Source of the DNA: Flavobacteriaceae bacterium PS02334
Lineage (GTDB): Bacteria; Bacteroidota; Bacteroidia; Flavobacteriales; Flavobacteriaceae
Assembly (NCBI GenBank): GCA_029959295.1
Contig: JASCOH010000003.1
Coordinates: 186,001 to 250,000, forward strand
DNA: 64,000 nucleotides
Reading direction: 5' to 3'
Shown here: positions 26,272-32,884 of the stretch, piece after piece
Numbering within the stretch: position 1 is the stretch's first letter
How the letters are laid out: every line of letters begins with the position of its first letter
Program-made: the position numbers and the translations under genes
The notes under the pieces: model-generated
What the model saw: only the letters and a program-made list of their open reading frames with translations
Databases searched by the model: none
Told to the model about the DNA's origin: nothing

Positions 26272-26604
26272 ATGAATCATTACAACAGAGAAGACAAGCC
26301 TAGAGATATTAATCCGAAGGAAGTCAACAGAAAAGAGGAGGCCAAAGACCTAAAGGCGCAAGAAAAAATTAATATCAAGGAAAGCGGACTTGGCAGAGAT
26401 CAAGGGCAAACTCCCGCAGATGAGCATGTGGAAGGAATTTCACAAATTGATAAAGGCACTAAAAAATTGCATACAGAAAATCAGATCGCTGAAGAAAAAT
26501 ATGACTTGAATTCAAAAGAAATTCCTGACGAAGACAATCGCGATAAAGGTGACAGCACTGAAGATTGGAATGCGCAAAACAACCGAAGCGGAAGACATAA
26601 ATAA
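26272..26604 (+). CDS. Hydrophilic disordered protein, unknown function
   Basis: This 110-residue protein has no hydrophobic segment and no signal peptide. It is very rich in Asp, Glu, Lys, Asn and Gln. Local words such as DRD/DNRDKGD and GLGRDQGQTP resemble general stress or dehydration-type proteins of Bacteroidota, but no family is recognised. It stands alone between a terminator and the small lipoprotein gene. Coding is supported by an uninterrupted frame with normal codon use in an otherwise AT-rich gap. Confidence 0.55.
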   Translation: MNHYNREDKPRDINPKEVNRKEEAKDLKAQEKINIKESGLGRDQGQTPADEHVEGISQIDKGTKKLHTENQIAEEKYDLNSKEIPDEDNRDKGDSTEDWNAQNNRSGRHK

Positions 26605-26701
26605 TTAGACAAGTCTTAAATTTTATAAAAATTCATTATTTAAATATAAAATTTTCTAGATGATTTTTTCGATTTTTGGAAAGAACAAAAACCAAATCGA
26701 C

Positions 26702-26854
26702 ATGAAAAAATCTATTAAATTTATTCCGTATTTATTGTTTATGCTGGGCGCTTTTTTAGCTTCTTGCGAACATTGTGACGAAGGAGATTCAGATAATCAG
26801 GCCGTTTATCAAGAACAAAACTTGAAAAATTCTGATGGAAAAGTTGTAGAATAA
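26702..26854 (+). CDS. Small lipoprotein, 50 residues
   Basis: Started at ATG 26702 (MKKSIKFIPYLLFMLGAFLASCEHC), it has a signal sequence ending in the lipobox LASC with C22 as the lipidated residue, and a 28-residue acidic mature part containing a second Cys. An upstream in-frame start at 26660 would bury the signal peptide, so the internal ATG is used. It is exported and probably anchored in the membrane. The bidirectional terminator at 26871-26908 follows immediately. Function unknown. Confidence 0.6.
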   Translation: MKKSIKFIPYLLFMLGAFLASCEHCDEGDSDNQAVYQEQNLKNSDGKVVE

Positions 26855-26870
26855 CCTGCTTAGTGCAAAG

Positions 26871-26908
26871 AAAAAGCTCTTTTATTAAATTTTAAAAGAG
26901 CTTTTTTT
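26871..26908. terminator. Bidirectional terminator
   Basis: AAAAGCTCTTTT and AAAAGAGCTTTT pair over a short AT loop, with T tracts on both strands. It serves the lipoprotein gene on the plus strand and the AlkB gene on the minus strand. Confidence 0.85.
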
Positions 26909-26922
26909 GTGTTTAAGAACCA

Positions 26923-27546
26923 CTAAATTTTTCGATTGACTCTTCTGAAAGTCAGATTAATTCTTGGTAAAATAACTTTCGCCGTTTTCGGAATCTGATG
27001 TTCCCAAAAAGTCTGCGTAGTTCCAGCCATCAGCAAAAATGAACCATGATTTAAGGGAATTTCTAATTTCAAATCTTTTCGAGTTTTATGGCGAAGCCGA
27101 AACGGACGCGTTTCTCCAAAACTGACCGAACCGATAATCTGATTTTCTCCAAAATTTTCTGTCCTGTCGCTGTGCCAGCCTACTCCATCATTGCCATTTC
27201 TATACAAATTCAATAAAACGCTATTGTAAGAAACTTGAGATTCTGCTTCTATTTTTCTCCTGATTGCATTCAAATCTTCAGTTAATTCAGGCGTTTGTGG
27301 CAAAGCGCCAGCATTTTGAGAATCTTCATGCCAGCTGATCATTCTCGGGACTTTGAAAGTATTTCCATAAATTTCCCAATCAGCTTCCTTCCAAGGCGTT
27401 GTGTTTAAAAAAGCAGTGTAATAATAGTCAGATTCTTCCTTATCAAAGAAGTTTTCATACAAAACCAAGTCGGTATCAGGCAAGTCAAAAACAGTCACAG
27501 AAGATTTTCCAGAAGTAAATAATTCTGTATCGTCAAATAAATTCAT
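26923..27546 (-). CDS. AlkB-like 2-oxoglutarate/Fe(II) dioxygenase
   Basis: This 207-residue protein of the AlkB family would remove alkyl groups from DNA or RNA by oxidative demethylation. The Fe ligands are H125 and D127 (GWHSD) and H183 (WEHQIPK). The 2-oxoglutarate-binding arginines are R195 and R201 (RINLTFR). NLYRNGNDGVGWHSD and IGSVSFGETRPFRLRHK are typical of the short bacterial AlkB type. It is transcribed towards the bidirectional terminator and stands alone. Confidence 0.9.
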   Translation of the reverse strand: MNLFDDTELFTSGKSSVTVFDLPDTDLVLYENFFDKEESDYYYTAFLNTTPWKEADWEIYGNTFKVPRMISWHEDSQNAGALPQTPELTEDLNAIRRKIEAESQVSYNSVLLNLYRNGNDGVGWHSDRTENFGENQIIGSVSFGETRPFRLRHKTRKDLKLEIPLNHGSFLLMAGTTQTFWEHQIPKTAKVILPRINLTFRRVNRKI

Positions 27547-27610
27547 GGTATTCCGAGATTTTTAAGGGAGAATAGTATAACGTAAAAATCGCCAAAATAT
27601 TTGATTTTTA

Positions 27611-27646
27611 CAAAGAAAAAGAGCTTGACATTTTACTGACAAGCTC
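27611..27646 (-). terminator. Terminator of the 83-residue protein gene
   Basis: A 7-bp stem, GAGCTTG (27621-27627) with CAAGCTC (27640-27646), is followed on the minus strand by TTTTTCTTT. Confidence 0.75.
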
Positions 27647-27675
27647 ATTAATTTTAAGATTTTTTGATGATGATT

Positions 27676-27927
27676 TTAGCTTCCAGGAGTTACGTCTGTG
27701 ATAACTCTTGGCTCAGGGGTTCTCAAAGATGATCTTGTAAAAGGATGCGCGCGGTAATCCACATGGTCTTCCTCTAACGATTTTTCATACATCTTTCTTG
27801 CTTTTTCATTGAATTCTTCCGATTCCAAATACTTTAAGTTTTGCATATTGTTGAAGGCAACAGTCGAGCTTCCGCCATACCATAATACTCCATTCCCTTC
27901 ATCAATTGGCCTGTTGTTTGTGTCCAC
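27676..27927 (-). CDS. Short hydrophilic protein, paralogue of 28059-28319
   Basis: This 83-residue soluble protein contains NNMQNLKYLESEEFNEKA (about 26-43) and ends DYRAHPFTRSSLRTPEPR...DVTPGS. Its neighbour encodes the matching words HNKQNLKDLNSEAFSSKG and EYKSHSVSKTSVRDRIPK...DTG, at similar spacing. The two are clearly paralogous. No signal peptide or membrane segment is present. The family is not recognised. Each gene has its own terminator. Confidence 0.65.
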   Translation of the reverse strand: MDTNNRPIDEGNGVLWYGGSSTVAFNNMQNLKYLESEEFNEKARKMYEKSLEEDHVDYRAHPFTRSSLRTPEPRVITDVTPGS

Positions 27928-28024
27928 GATTACAGAAATTTAAGTTAAACAATAATTCTTTACCCAAATATACAAAAAAATCTTAAAACTTCTGTAATTC
28001 AATCAATTAAAATCATTTATCAAC

Positions 28025-28052
28025 AAAAAAGCTTATCAAATTGATAAGCTTT
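28025..28052 (-). terminator. Terminator of the 86-residue protein gene
   Basis: AAAGCTTATCAA and TTGATAAGCTTT form a near-continuous palindrome, followed on the minus strand by six T. Confidence 0.75.
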
Positions 28053-28058
28053 CTGCAA

Positions 28059-28319
28059 TTATTGTTCTGGATTAATTCCAGTATCTGTTTTCGGAATTCT
28101 GTCTCTAACGGAAGTTTTCGAAACGCTGTGGCTTTTATATTCCACTGTTTCATCTTCATTACCATTACTTTTTTCTTCTGTCCCTTTTGATGAAAATGCT
28201 TCCGAATTCAAGTCTTTCAAATTCTGCTTATTGTGAAATTCCAGCGTGCTGTCTTTTGAAAAATCTGGTTCGTCGTTTGACTTGATGTCCTTGTCGCGGT
28301 GGTCTTGATTCGTTGCCAT
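28059..28319 (-). CDS. Short hydrophilic protein, paralogue of 27676-27927
   Basis: Started at ATG 28319 (MATNQDHRDKDIKSND), it has 86 residues. An upstream ATG at 28349 would add ten residues of no clear meaning. The core STLEFHNKQNLKDLNSEAF (about 24-42) matches STVAFNNMQNLKYLESEEF in the neighbour. The centre is Glu/Asn-rich and probably disordered. It is soluble. The family is unknown. Confidence 0.62.
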   Translation of the reverse strand: MATNQDHRDKDIKSNDEPDFSKDSTLEFHNKQNLKDLNSEAFSSKGTEEKSNGNEDETVEYKSHSVSKTSVRDRIPKTDTGINPEQ

Positions 28320-28450
28320 AATTTTATATTTTAGTTGTTTGTAATACAATTATAAAGTTATTTCACTTATTATTAAATTGTATTATAGCATTTTGAAAAT
28401 TAATTATAAGATTTTTCATGAGCGGATAATCCAGTAATTTATCAGCAAAA

Positions 28451-28532
28451 GCAATTCCCGCTGAAGCCACTCGCTTTGCGCCAGCTTTTGTTGGCTGGCG
28501 CAAGAGCTCAAACAATGGCATCATCGGGGCTA
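28451..28532 (-). repeat. Structured intergenic repeat, copy 2
   Basis: On the minus strand it starts TAGCCCCGAT (28532-28523) and ends AGCGGGAATTGC (28462-28451). Between them is a perfect 8-bp hairpin, GCGCCAGC (28478-28485) with GCTGGCGC (28494-28501), extendable by TT/AA. The ends match those of the element at 527-669, while the hairpin differs in sequence. It occupies most of the 400-base gap before porX. The rest of that gap shows nothing else I can name. Confidence 0.65.
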
Positions 28533-28746
28533 GTTAGCAATCCATTTGAATTTTTGCAAACGTCAGTCCCAATCTTTGTCGATAAACTTTGCCTATAATT
28601 AAATTTCCTTTCTAATCGCGAAAAATCTATAAAACAGTAGAAATCTGTGTTCAATCAAACAGATTTTTTTTACATAAATTTTAAGAGATTAGAATTGCAA
28701 AAGTGTTAAATTGCATGCCAATAGATGAGATAAAACTTCCAAAAAA

Positions 28747-30300
28747 ATGGACCAGATAAAAATACTTTGGGTTGATGACGAAATTGATTTGCTCAAGCCA
28801 CACATCCTTTTCTTAGAGAAAAAAAACTATAATGTAACTACTTCAAACAATGGCCGTGATGCGATTGACATCTTTGAAGAACAAAATTTCGATATCGTAT
28901 TTTTAGATGAAAATATGCCTGGAATGAGCGGTTTGGAAACGCTTTCTGAGATGAAAGAAAAAAAATCTTCAGTTCCGGTAATCATGATCACCAAAAGTGA
29001 GGAAGAATATATCATGGAAGAAGCAATCGGTTCAAAAATTGCAGATTATTTGATAAAACCTGTGAATCCGAATCAGATTTTATTGAGCTTGAAGAAAAAT
29101 CTAGACCACACAAGATTGGTTTCTGAAAAAACTACGTTAGACTACCAAAAAGAATTCCGCAAGATTTCAATGGAGCTTTCGATGGTAAATTCTTATGAAG
29201 ACTGGATCGAATTATACAAAAAACTATTGCACTGGGAACTCGAATTAGAAAATATCGACGACCAGAGTATGTTCGAAATTCTAGAATCTCAAAAAGTAGA
29301 AGCCAATTCACAATTCGGGAAATTTATCGAAAGAAACTACGAAGATTGGTACCAGCCAAAAACAGAAAAACCAGTTTTATCACACACACTTTTCAAGGAA
29401 TTAGTAGTTCCAGAATTGAAGAAAAAAGACCGTCCGGTTTTGTTTGTCGTGATTGACAACCTGCGCTACGACCAATGGAAAGCTTTCGAAAGCGTGGTAA
29501 ACAACCATTACAAATTAGAAAAAGAAACACCTTATTACGCCATTCTTCCAACAGCAACGCAATATGCAAGAAATGCAATTTTCTCAGGATTGACGCCTTT
29601 GGAAATGGAGAAAAAATATCCGCAATATTGGAAAAATGACGTAGAAGATGGCGGAAAAAACTTGTTTGAAGCCGAATTTTTAACCGAACAATTGCGTCGC
29701 TTGGGAATGAATCTGAAGCAAGATTATTTCAAAATCACCAATTTTGCAGCAGGAAAAAAATTGGTTGAGAATTTCAAGACTTTGAAAAACAACGACTTGG
29801 TTACGATAGTTTACAATTTCGTCGACATGCTTTCACACGCAAAAACTGAAATGGACGTTGTTAAAGAATTGGCTTCCAATGATAAAGCGTATCGTTCGCT
29901 GACTTTAAGCTGGTTTAAAAACTCACCTCTTTTGGAAATTATCCAGCAGGCACAGCAAATGGGCTTCCGTTTGATTTTAACGACAGATCACGGAACTATA
30001 AACGTGAAAAATCCATCAAAAGTTATTGGCGACAGAAACACTAGCTTGAATTTACGTTACAAAACAGGACGAAGCTTGACTTATGAAGACAAAGACGTTT
30101 ATGCCGTAAAAGATCCAAAAAGTATCCAATTGCCTGCCATAAATATGAGCAGTTCTTATATTTTTGCAAAAAATGATTATTTCTTGGCTTATGTCAATAA
30201 TTACAATCATTATGTCAGTTATTACCGAAATACTTACCAACACGGAGGAATTTCACTAGAAGAAATGATCATTCCGTTTTTAGTATTCAATCCAAAATAA
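28747..30300 (+). CDS. porX: PorX: response regulator with PglZ domain (type IX secretion regulator)
   Basis: The 517 residues form an N-terminal receiver (1-120) with D10/D11, phospho-acceptor D54 (FLDENMPG), T82 and K104. A helical linker follows, then a C-terminal PglZ/alkaline-phosphatase-type domain with VIDNLRYDQW (D237 region), PTATQYARNAIFSG (nucleophile T271), VYNFVDMLSH (355-364) and TTDHGT (412-417). This two-domain build is PorX, which with the kinase PorY and a sigma factor controls the type IX secretion system. The PglZ part acts as a nucleotide phosphodiesterase in characterised examples. tsaE follows after 13 bases. The window also encodes a likely type IX cargo at 32885. Confidence 0.93.
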   Translation: MDQIKILWVDDEIDLLKPHILFLEKKNYNVTTSNNGRDAIDIFEEQNFDIVFLDENMPGMSGLETLSEMKEKKSSVPVIMITKSEEEYIMEEAIGSKIADYLIKPVNPNQILLSLKKNLDHTRLVSEKTTLDYQKEFRKISMELSMVNSYEDWIELYKKLLHWELELENIDDQSMFEILESQKVEANSQFGKFIERNYEDWYQPKTEKPVLSHTLFKELVVPELKKKDRPVLFVVIDNLRYDQWKAFESVVNNHYKLEKETPYYAILPTATQYARNAIFSGLTPLEMEKKYPQYWKNDVEDGGKNLFEAEFLTEQLRRLGMNLKQDYFKITNFAAGKKLVENFKTLKNNDLVTIVYNFVDMLSHAKTEMDVVKELASNDKAYRSLTLSWFKNSPLLEIIQQAQQMGFRLILTTDHGTINVKNPSKVIGDRNTSLNLRYKTGRSLTYEDKDVYAVKDPKSIQLPAINMSSSYIFAKNDYFLAYVNNYNHYVSYYRNTYQHGGISLEEMIIPFLVFNPK

Positions 30301-30313
30301 GATTTTTTTTAGA

Positions 30314-30721
30314 ATGGAAATACAATTTACGCTTGACGAAATCAATCAGGCTGCTCAAAAAGTAATTGCTCAAAATCCGAACAAAGTCATCCTTTTCCAT
30401 GGAGAAATGGGTGCCGGAAAAACAACATTTATCAAAGCATTATCAAAGGCGCTGGGAGTTTCTGAGGCAACTTCCAGCCCTACTTTTTCCCTTGTCAACG
30501 AATATCAAACTGCCAACGGCGATTTGGTGTATCATTTTGACGTTTACCGCTTGAAAAATGAATCTGAGGCTTATGACATGGGCATCGACGAGTATTTATA
30601 TTCTGGAGAATGGTGTTTTATTGAATGGGCAGAAAAAATTCCGAGTCTGATTCCGTCAGAACATTCTACAATTACTTTAAAAGTAATTAAAGACGGAACT
30701 CGAAAGCTAATTCTGAAGTAG
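30314..30721 (+). CDS. tsaE: tRNA threonylcarbamoyladenosine biosynthesis ATPase TsaE
   Basis: TsaE (135 residues) works with TsaB/TsaD to place threonylcarbamoyl on A37 of ANN-decoding tRNAs. The Walker A motif GEMGAGKTT is at 30-38. SSPTFSLVNEY, HFDVYRL and FIEWAEKI are family landmarks (the last two carry catalytic or ATP-binding residues). Length is typical. It starts 13 bases after porX and is likely co-transcribed, an order often seen in Flavobacteriaceae. Confidence 0.95.
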   Translation: MEIQFTLDEINQAAQKVIAQNPNKVILFHGEMGAGKTTFIKALSKALGVSEATSSPTFSLVNEYQTANGDLVYHFDVYRLKNESEAYDMGIDEYLYSGEWCFIEWAEKIPSLIPSEHSTITLKVIKDGTRKLILK

Positions 30722-30809
30722 TTTTATTATTTGTAAATACCGCCAAGAATTTATTGCAACCTCATAAGTTTTTCATAAATTAGTCCATTAATTTTCACAG
30801 CATTCCGTT

Positions 30810-32003
30810 ATGTCATTTACACCTTTTACGAAACAGCAGCTGATGCCGCAAGAAGAGAAACTGGAAATACAGCGCCAGAAAAGCGATCTGTATATTGGAA
30901 TTCCAAAGGAAACTTCTTATCAAGAGCGAAGAATCTGCCTGACGCCAGATGCTGTAAATTCGCTGACTTCACACGGACACCGCGTTCTAATTGAAGCCGG
31001 AGCTGGTGAAAGTTCTAGTTATACTGACAAAGAATATAGTGACGCTGGCGCGGAAATTACGCAGGATACTAAAAAAGTCTTTCAGTGTCCGATGCTTTTA
31101 AAAGTGGAACCTTTGACCATTGCCGAAATTGAATTGCTGAACGATAGTTCACTGGTAATTTCAGCTTTACAGATAAAAACGCGCAAGAAAGAATATTTTG
31201 AGGCGCTTACGAAGAAAAAAATTACAGCTTTAGCTTTTGAATTTATAAAAGATGATGACGGCTCTTATCCTGCCGTAAAATCTTTGAGTGAAATCGCCGG
31301 AACCGGATCAATTTTAATCGCAGCCGAATTAATGATCAATAACCAGTTTGGAAAAGGATTATTATTCGGAAATATTACAGGCGTTCCTCCTACTGAAGTC
31401 GTAATTATCGGCGCAGGAACTGTAGCTGAATTCGCTGCAAGAACCGCAATCGGATTAGGCGCAAACGTAAAAGTTTTTGACAATTCAATTACGAAATTAA
31501 GAAGGCTACAAAATAATTTAAACCAAAGAATTTTCACTTCAACCGTTCAGCCGAAGTCACTTTTAAAAGCTTTGAGAAGATGCGATGTGGCAATTGGCGC
31601 GATGCGAGGCAAAGATCGCTGTCCGGTTATGGTTACTGAAACCATGGTAGAGCATATGAAAAAAGGCGCAGTGATTGTCGATGTCAGCATCGATACGGGA
31701 GGCTGTTTTGAAACATCAGAAGTCACCACGCACGAAAAACCTACCTTTATAAAGAATAACGTAATTCATTATTGCGTTCCTAATATTCCTTCCAGATATT
31801 CAAAAACGGCATCCCTTTCTATCAGCAATATTATTACGCCTTATTTATTGCAGATTGCCGAAGATGGCGGCATTGAAAGTGCCATTCGTTGCAACAAAGG
31901 CTTGAAAAATGGCGTTTATCTTTACCACGGAATTTTAACCAATCAATCCATCGGCGAATGGTTTAATTTGCCAGGCAGAGACATCAATTTAATTGTTTTT
32001 TAG
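30810..32003 (+). CDS. ald: Alanine dehydrogenase-like protein, catalytic His replaced
   Basis: The 397 residues follow the alanine dehydrogenase fold. They show IGIPKETSYQERR (29-41), LLKVEP (96-101, with substrate Lys K98), the NAD-binding GAGTVAEF (201-208) and VDVSIDTGGCFE with the conserved Asp. Alanine dehydrogenases interconvert L-alanine and pyruvate. In characterised enzymes a His lies in the F-x-L-H-L-A segment, but here the equivalent stretch reads SALQIKT with Q121. There is also an N-terminal extension of about 24 residues. Both features suggest a diverged substrate or mechanism. The gene has an 88-base gap from tsaE. Confidence 0.82.
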   Translation: MSFTPFTKQQLMPQEEKLEIQRQKSDLYIGIPKETSYQERRICLTPDAVNSLTSHGHRVLIEAGAGESSSYTDKEYSDAGAEITQDTKKVFQCPMLLKVEPLTIAEIELLNDSSLVISALQIKTRKKEYFEALTKKKITALAFEFIKDDDGSYPAVKSLSEIAGTGSILIAAELMINNQFGKGLLFGNITGVPPTEVVIIGAGTVAEFAARTAIGLGANVKVFDNSITKLRRLQNNLNQRIFTSTVQPKSLLKALRRCDVAIGAMRGKDRCPVMVTETMVEHMKKGAVIVDVSIDTGGCFETSEVTTHEKPTFIKNNVIHYCVPNIPSRYSKTASLSISNIITPYLLQIAEDGGIESAIRCNKGLKNGVYLYHGILTNQSIGEWFNLPGRDINLIVF

Positions 32004-32006
32004 TAC

Positions 32007-32014
32007 TATCTTTG
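32007..32014 (+). promoter_or_regulatory. -7 promoter element before the DUF4258 gene
   Basis: TATCTTTG matches TAnnTTTG. It lies 19 bases before the ATG and just after the ald stop codon. Confidence 0.45.
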
Positions 32015-32032
32015 CGCCAAAATAAAATTTAA

Positions 32033-32419
32033 ATGAAGTTTTCATACCGTTTAGCTTACTATTTGGGTGGCTTGTTGCTAGGAACAGTTTTCGTAGTCTA
32101 TTTTCTTGGAGCTAAAGCCGAATCTAGAAATGTAAGTTTTTGCTACCTTCCTAATTGTCGTGTTTTGCAGGATTTACGAAGCAAGCCGTTAGAAATTTCA
32201 GATAGCGCAAAAGTAATTCTGAACGAAAATTGGGCTACTATTGAAGATGTAAAAAAGTGCATGGAGTTTGGAGATGTAGATTTTTCAATAAGCAATAAAC
32301 CTTTTAAAAGCGGAAAAATATATTTCATCGAAGGCAAAAACACTAAAGGTGAGCCAATTATCGTTTCAATGATAAACTACAACGATAAGGTGATTTTAAA
32401 TAACATAAAAAAAGAATAA
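32033..32419 (+). CDS. DUF4258 domain-containing membrane-anchored protein
   Basis: The 128 residues begin with one N-terminal helix (about 7-27) and continue into a small domain with KVILNENWATIEDVKKCMEFGDVDF and KIYFIEGKNTKGEPIIVSM, the pattern of DUF4258. Two Cys (YLPNC and FCYLP) lie just outside the membrane. The role is unknown. It precedes tRNA-Val on the same strand, with the tRNA promoter starting 19 bases after its stop. Confidence 0.7.
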   Translation: MKFSYRLAYYLGGLLLGTVFVVYFLGAKAESRNVSFCYLPNCRVLQDLRSKPLEISDSAKVILNENWATIEDVKKCMEFGDVDFSISNKPFKSGKIYFIEGKNTKGEPIIVSMINYNDKVILNNIKKE

Positions 32420-32437
32420 AAATTTTAGTAAAAAGCC

Positions 32438-32467
32438 TTGCAAATACAAATACTTAGTGTATATTTG
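32438..32467 (+). promoter_or_regulatory. tRNA-Val promoter
   Basis: TTG (32438-32440) followed after 19 bases by TATATTTG (32460-32467) is a complete Bacteroidota promoter, with the tRNA starting 12 bases later. It is the best match to the TTG-N(17-23)-TAnnTTTG consensus in the window. Confidence 0.75.
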
Positions 32468-32479
32468 CACTCGAAATAA

Positions 32480-32554
32480 GGGCGATTAGCTCAGCTGGTT
32501 CAGAGCACCTCGTTTACACCGAGGGGGTCGGGGGTTCGAACCCCTCATCGCCCA
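32480..32554 (+). tRNA. tRNA-Val (anticodon UAC)
   Basis: The 75-nt sequence folds into a complete cloverleaf. The acceptor arms are GGGCGAT and ATCGCCC with discriminator A. The anticodon stem CCTCG/CGAGG encloses TTTACAC (anticodon TAC at 32515-32517), and the T arm GGGGGTTCGAACCCCT is standard. CCA is not encoded. A terminator (AGAGGGA ... TCCCTCT, T run) follows. Confidence 0.97.
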
Positions 32555-32557
32555 CTT

Positions 32558-32591
32558 AGAGGGATTACCGAAAGGTTTTCCCTCTTTTTTT
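32558..32591 (+). terminator. Terminator of tRNA-Val
   Basis: AGAGGGA pairs with TCCCTCT across a 14-base loop, followed by seven T. Confidence 0.85.
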
Positions 32592-32884
32592 GTATATAAT
32601 ATTTCCTTTCTTCCATTATTGGCATTTCTAAAATCTCAAAGGCTTTCCCTTGATTTGCACTGATTCTTTCTATTGCAACTGTAAAGTTTAAAATGTAATC
32701 ACTGTTGGCATATCCAAAAAATCTTCACTAGAAAAAACGAACTTATAGGATAAATCTACGTATTTCATCAACTTGGCATCGTTTATACATCTGAGTAGCT
32801 TTTTATATTTTTTTTAATTAGTTTTGAAAATTAATGGAATAATTTTCTTACTTATAACAAAAGTTTACTTAGAAAAAACTATTT
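32592..32884. other. AT-rich gap without recognised genes
   Basis: Between the tRNA terminator and the surface protein gene I see only AT-rich DNA. No convincing promoter box, small gene or repeat stands out. The leader of the surface protein must start here, but its promoter is not obvious. Confidence 0.5.

Noticed and set aside
26272-26604. Possible toxin-antitoxin module with the neighbouring small genes
   Set aside because: Neither protein has toxin or antitoxin features, and the genes are separated by a terminator.
28451-28532. Integron attC site or phage attachment site
   Set aside because: No integrase, gene cassette or flanking duplication is present; the same end sequences occur with another hairpin at 527-669.
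28747-30300. PglZ domain as part of a BREX-type phage defence system
   Set aside because: The receiver-PglZ architecture and the adjacent tsaE identify PorX, and no brxC, pglX or Lon-like genes are nearby.
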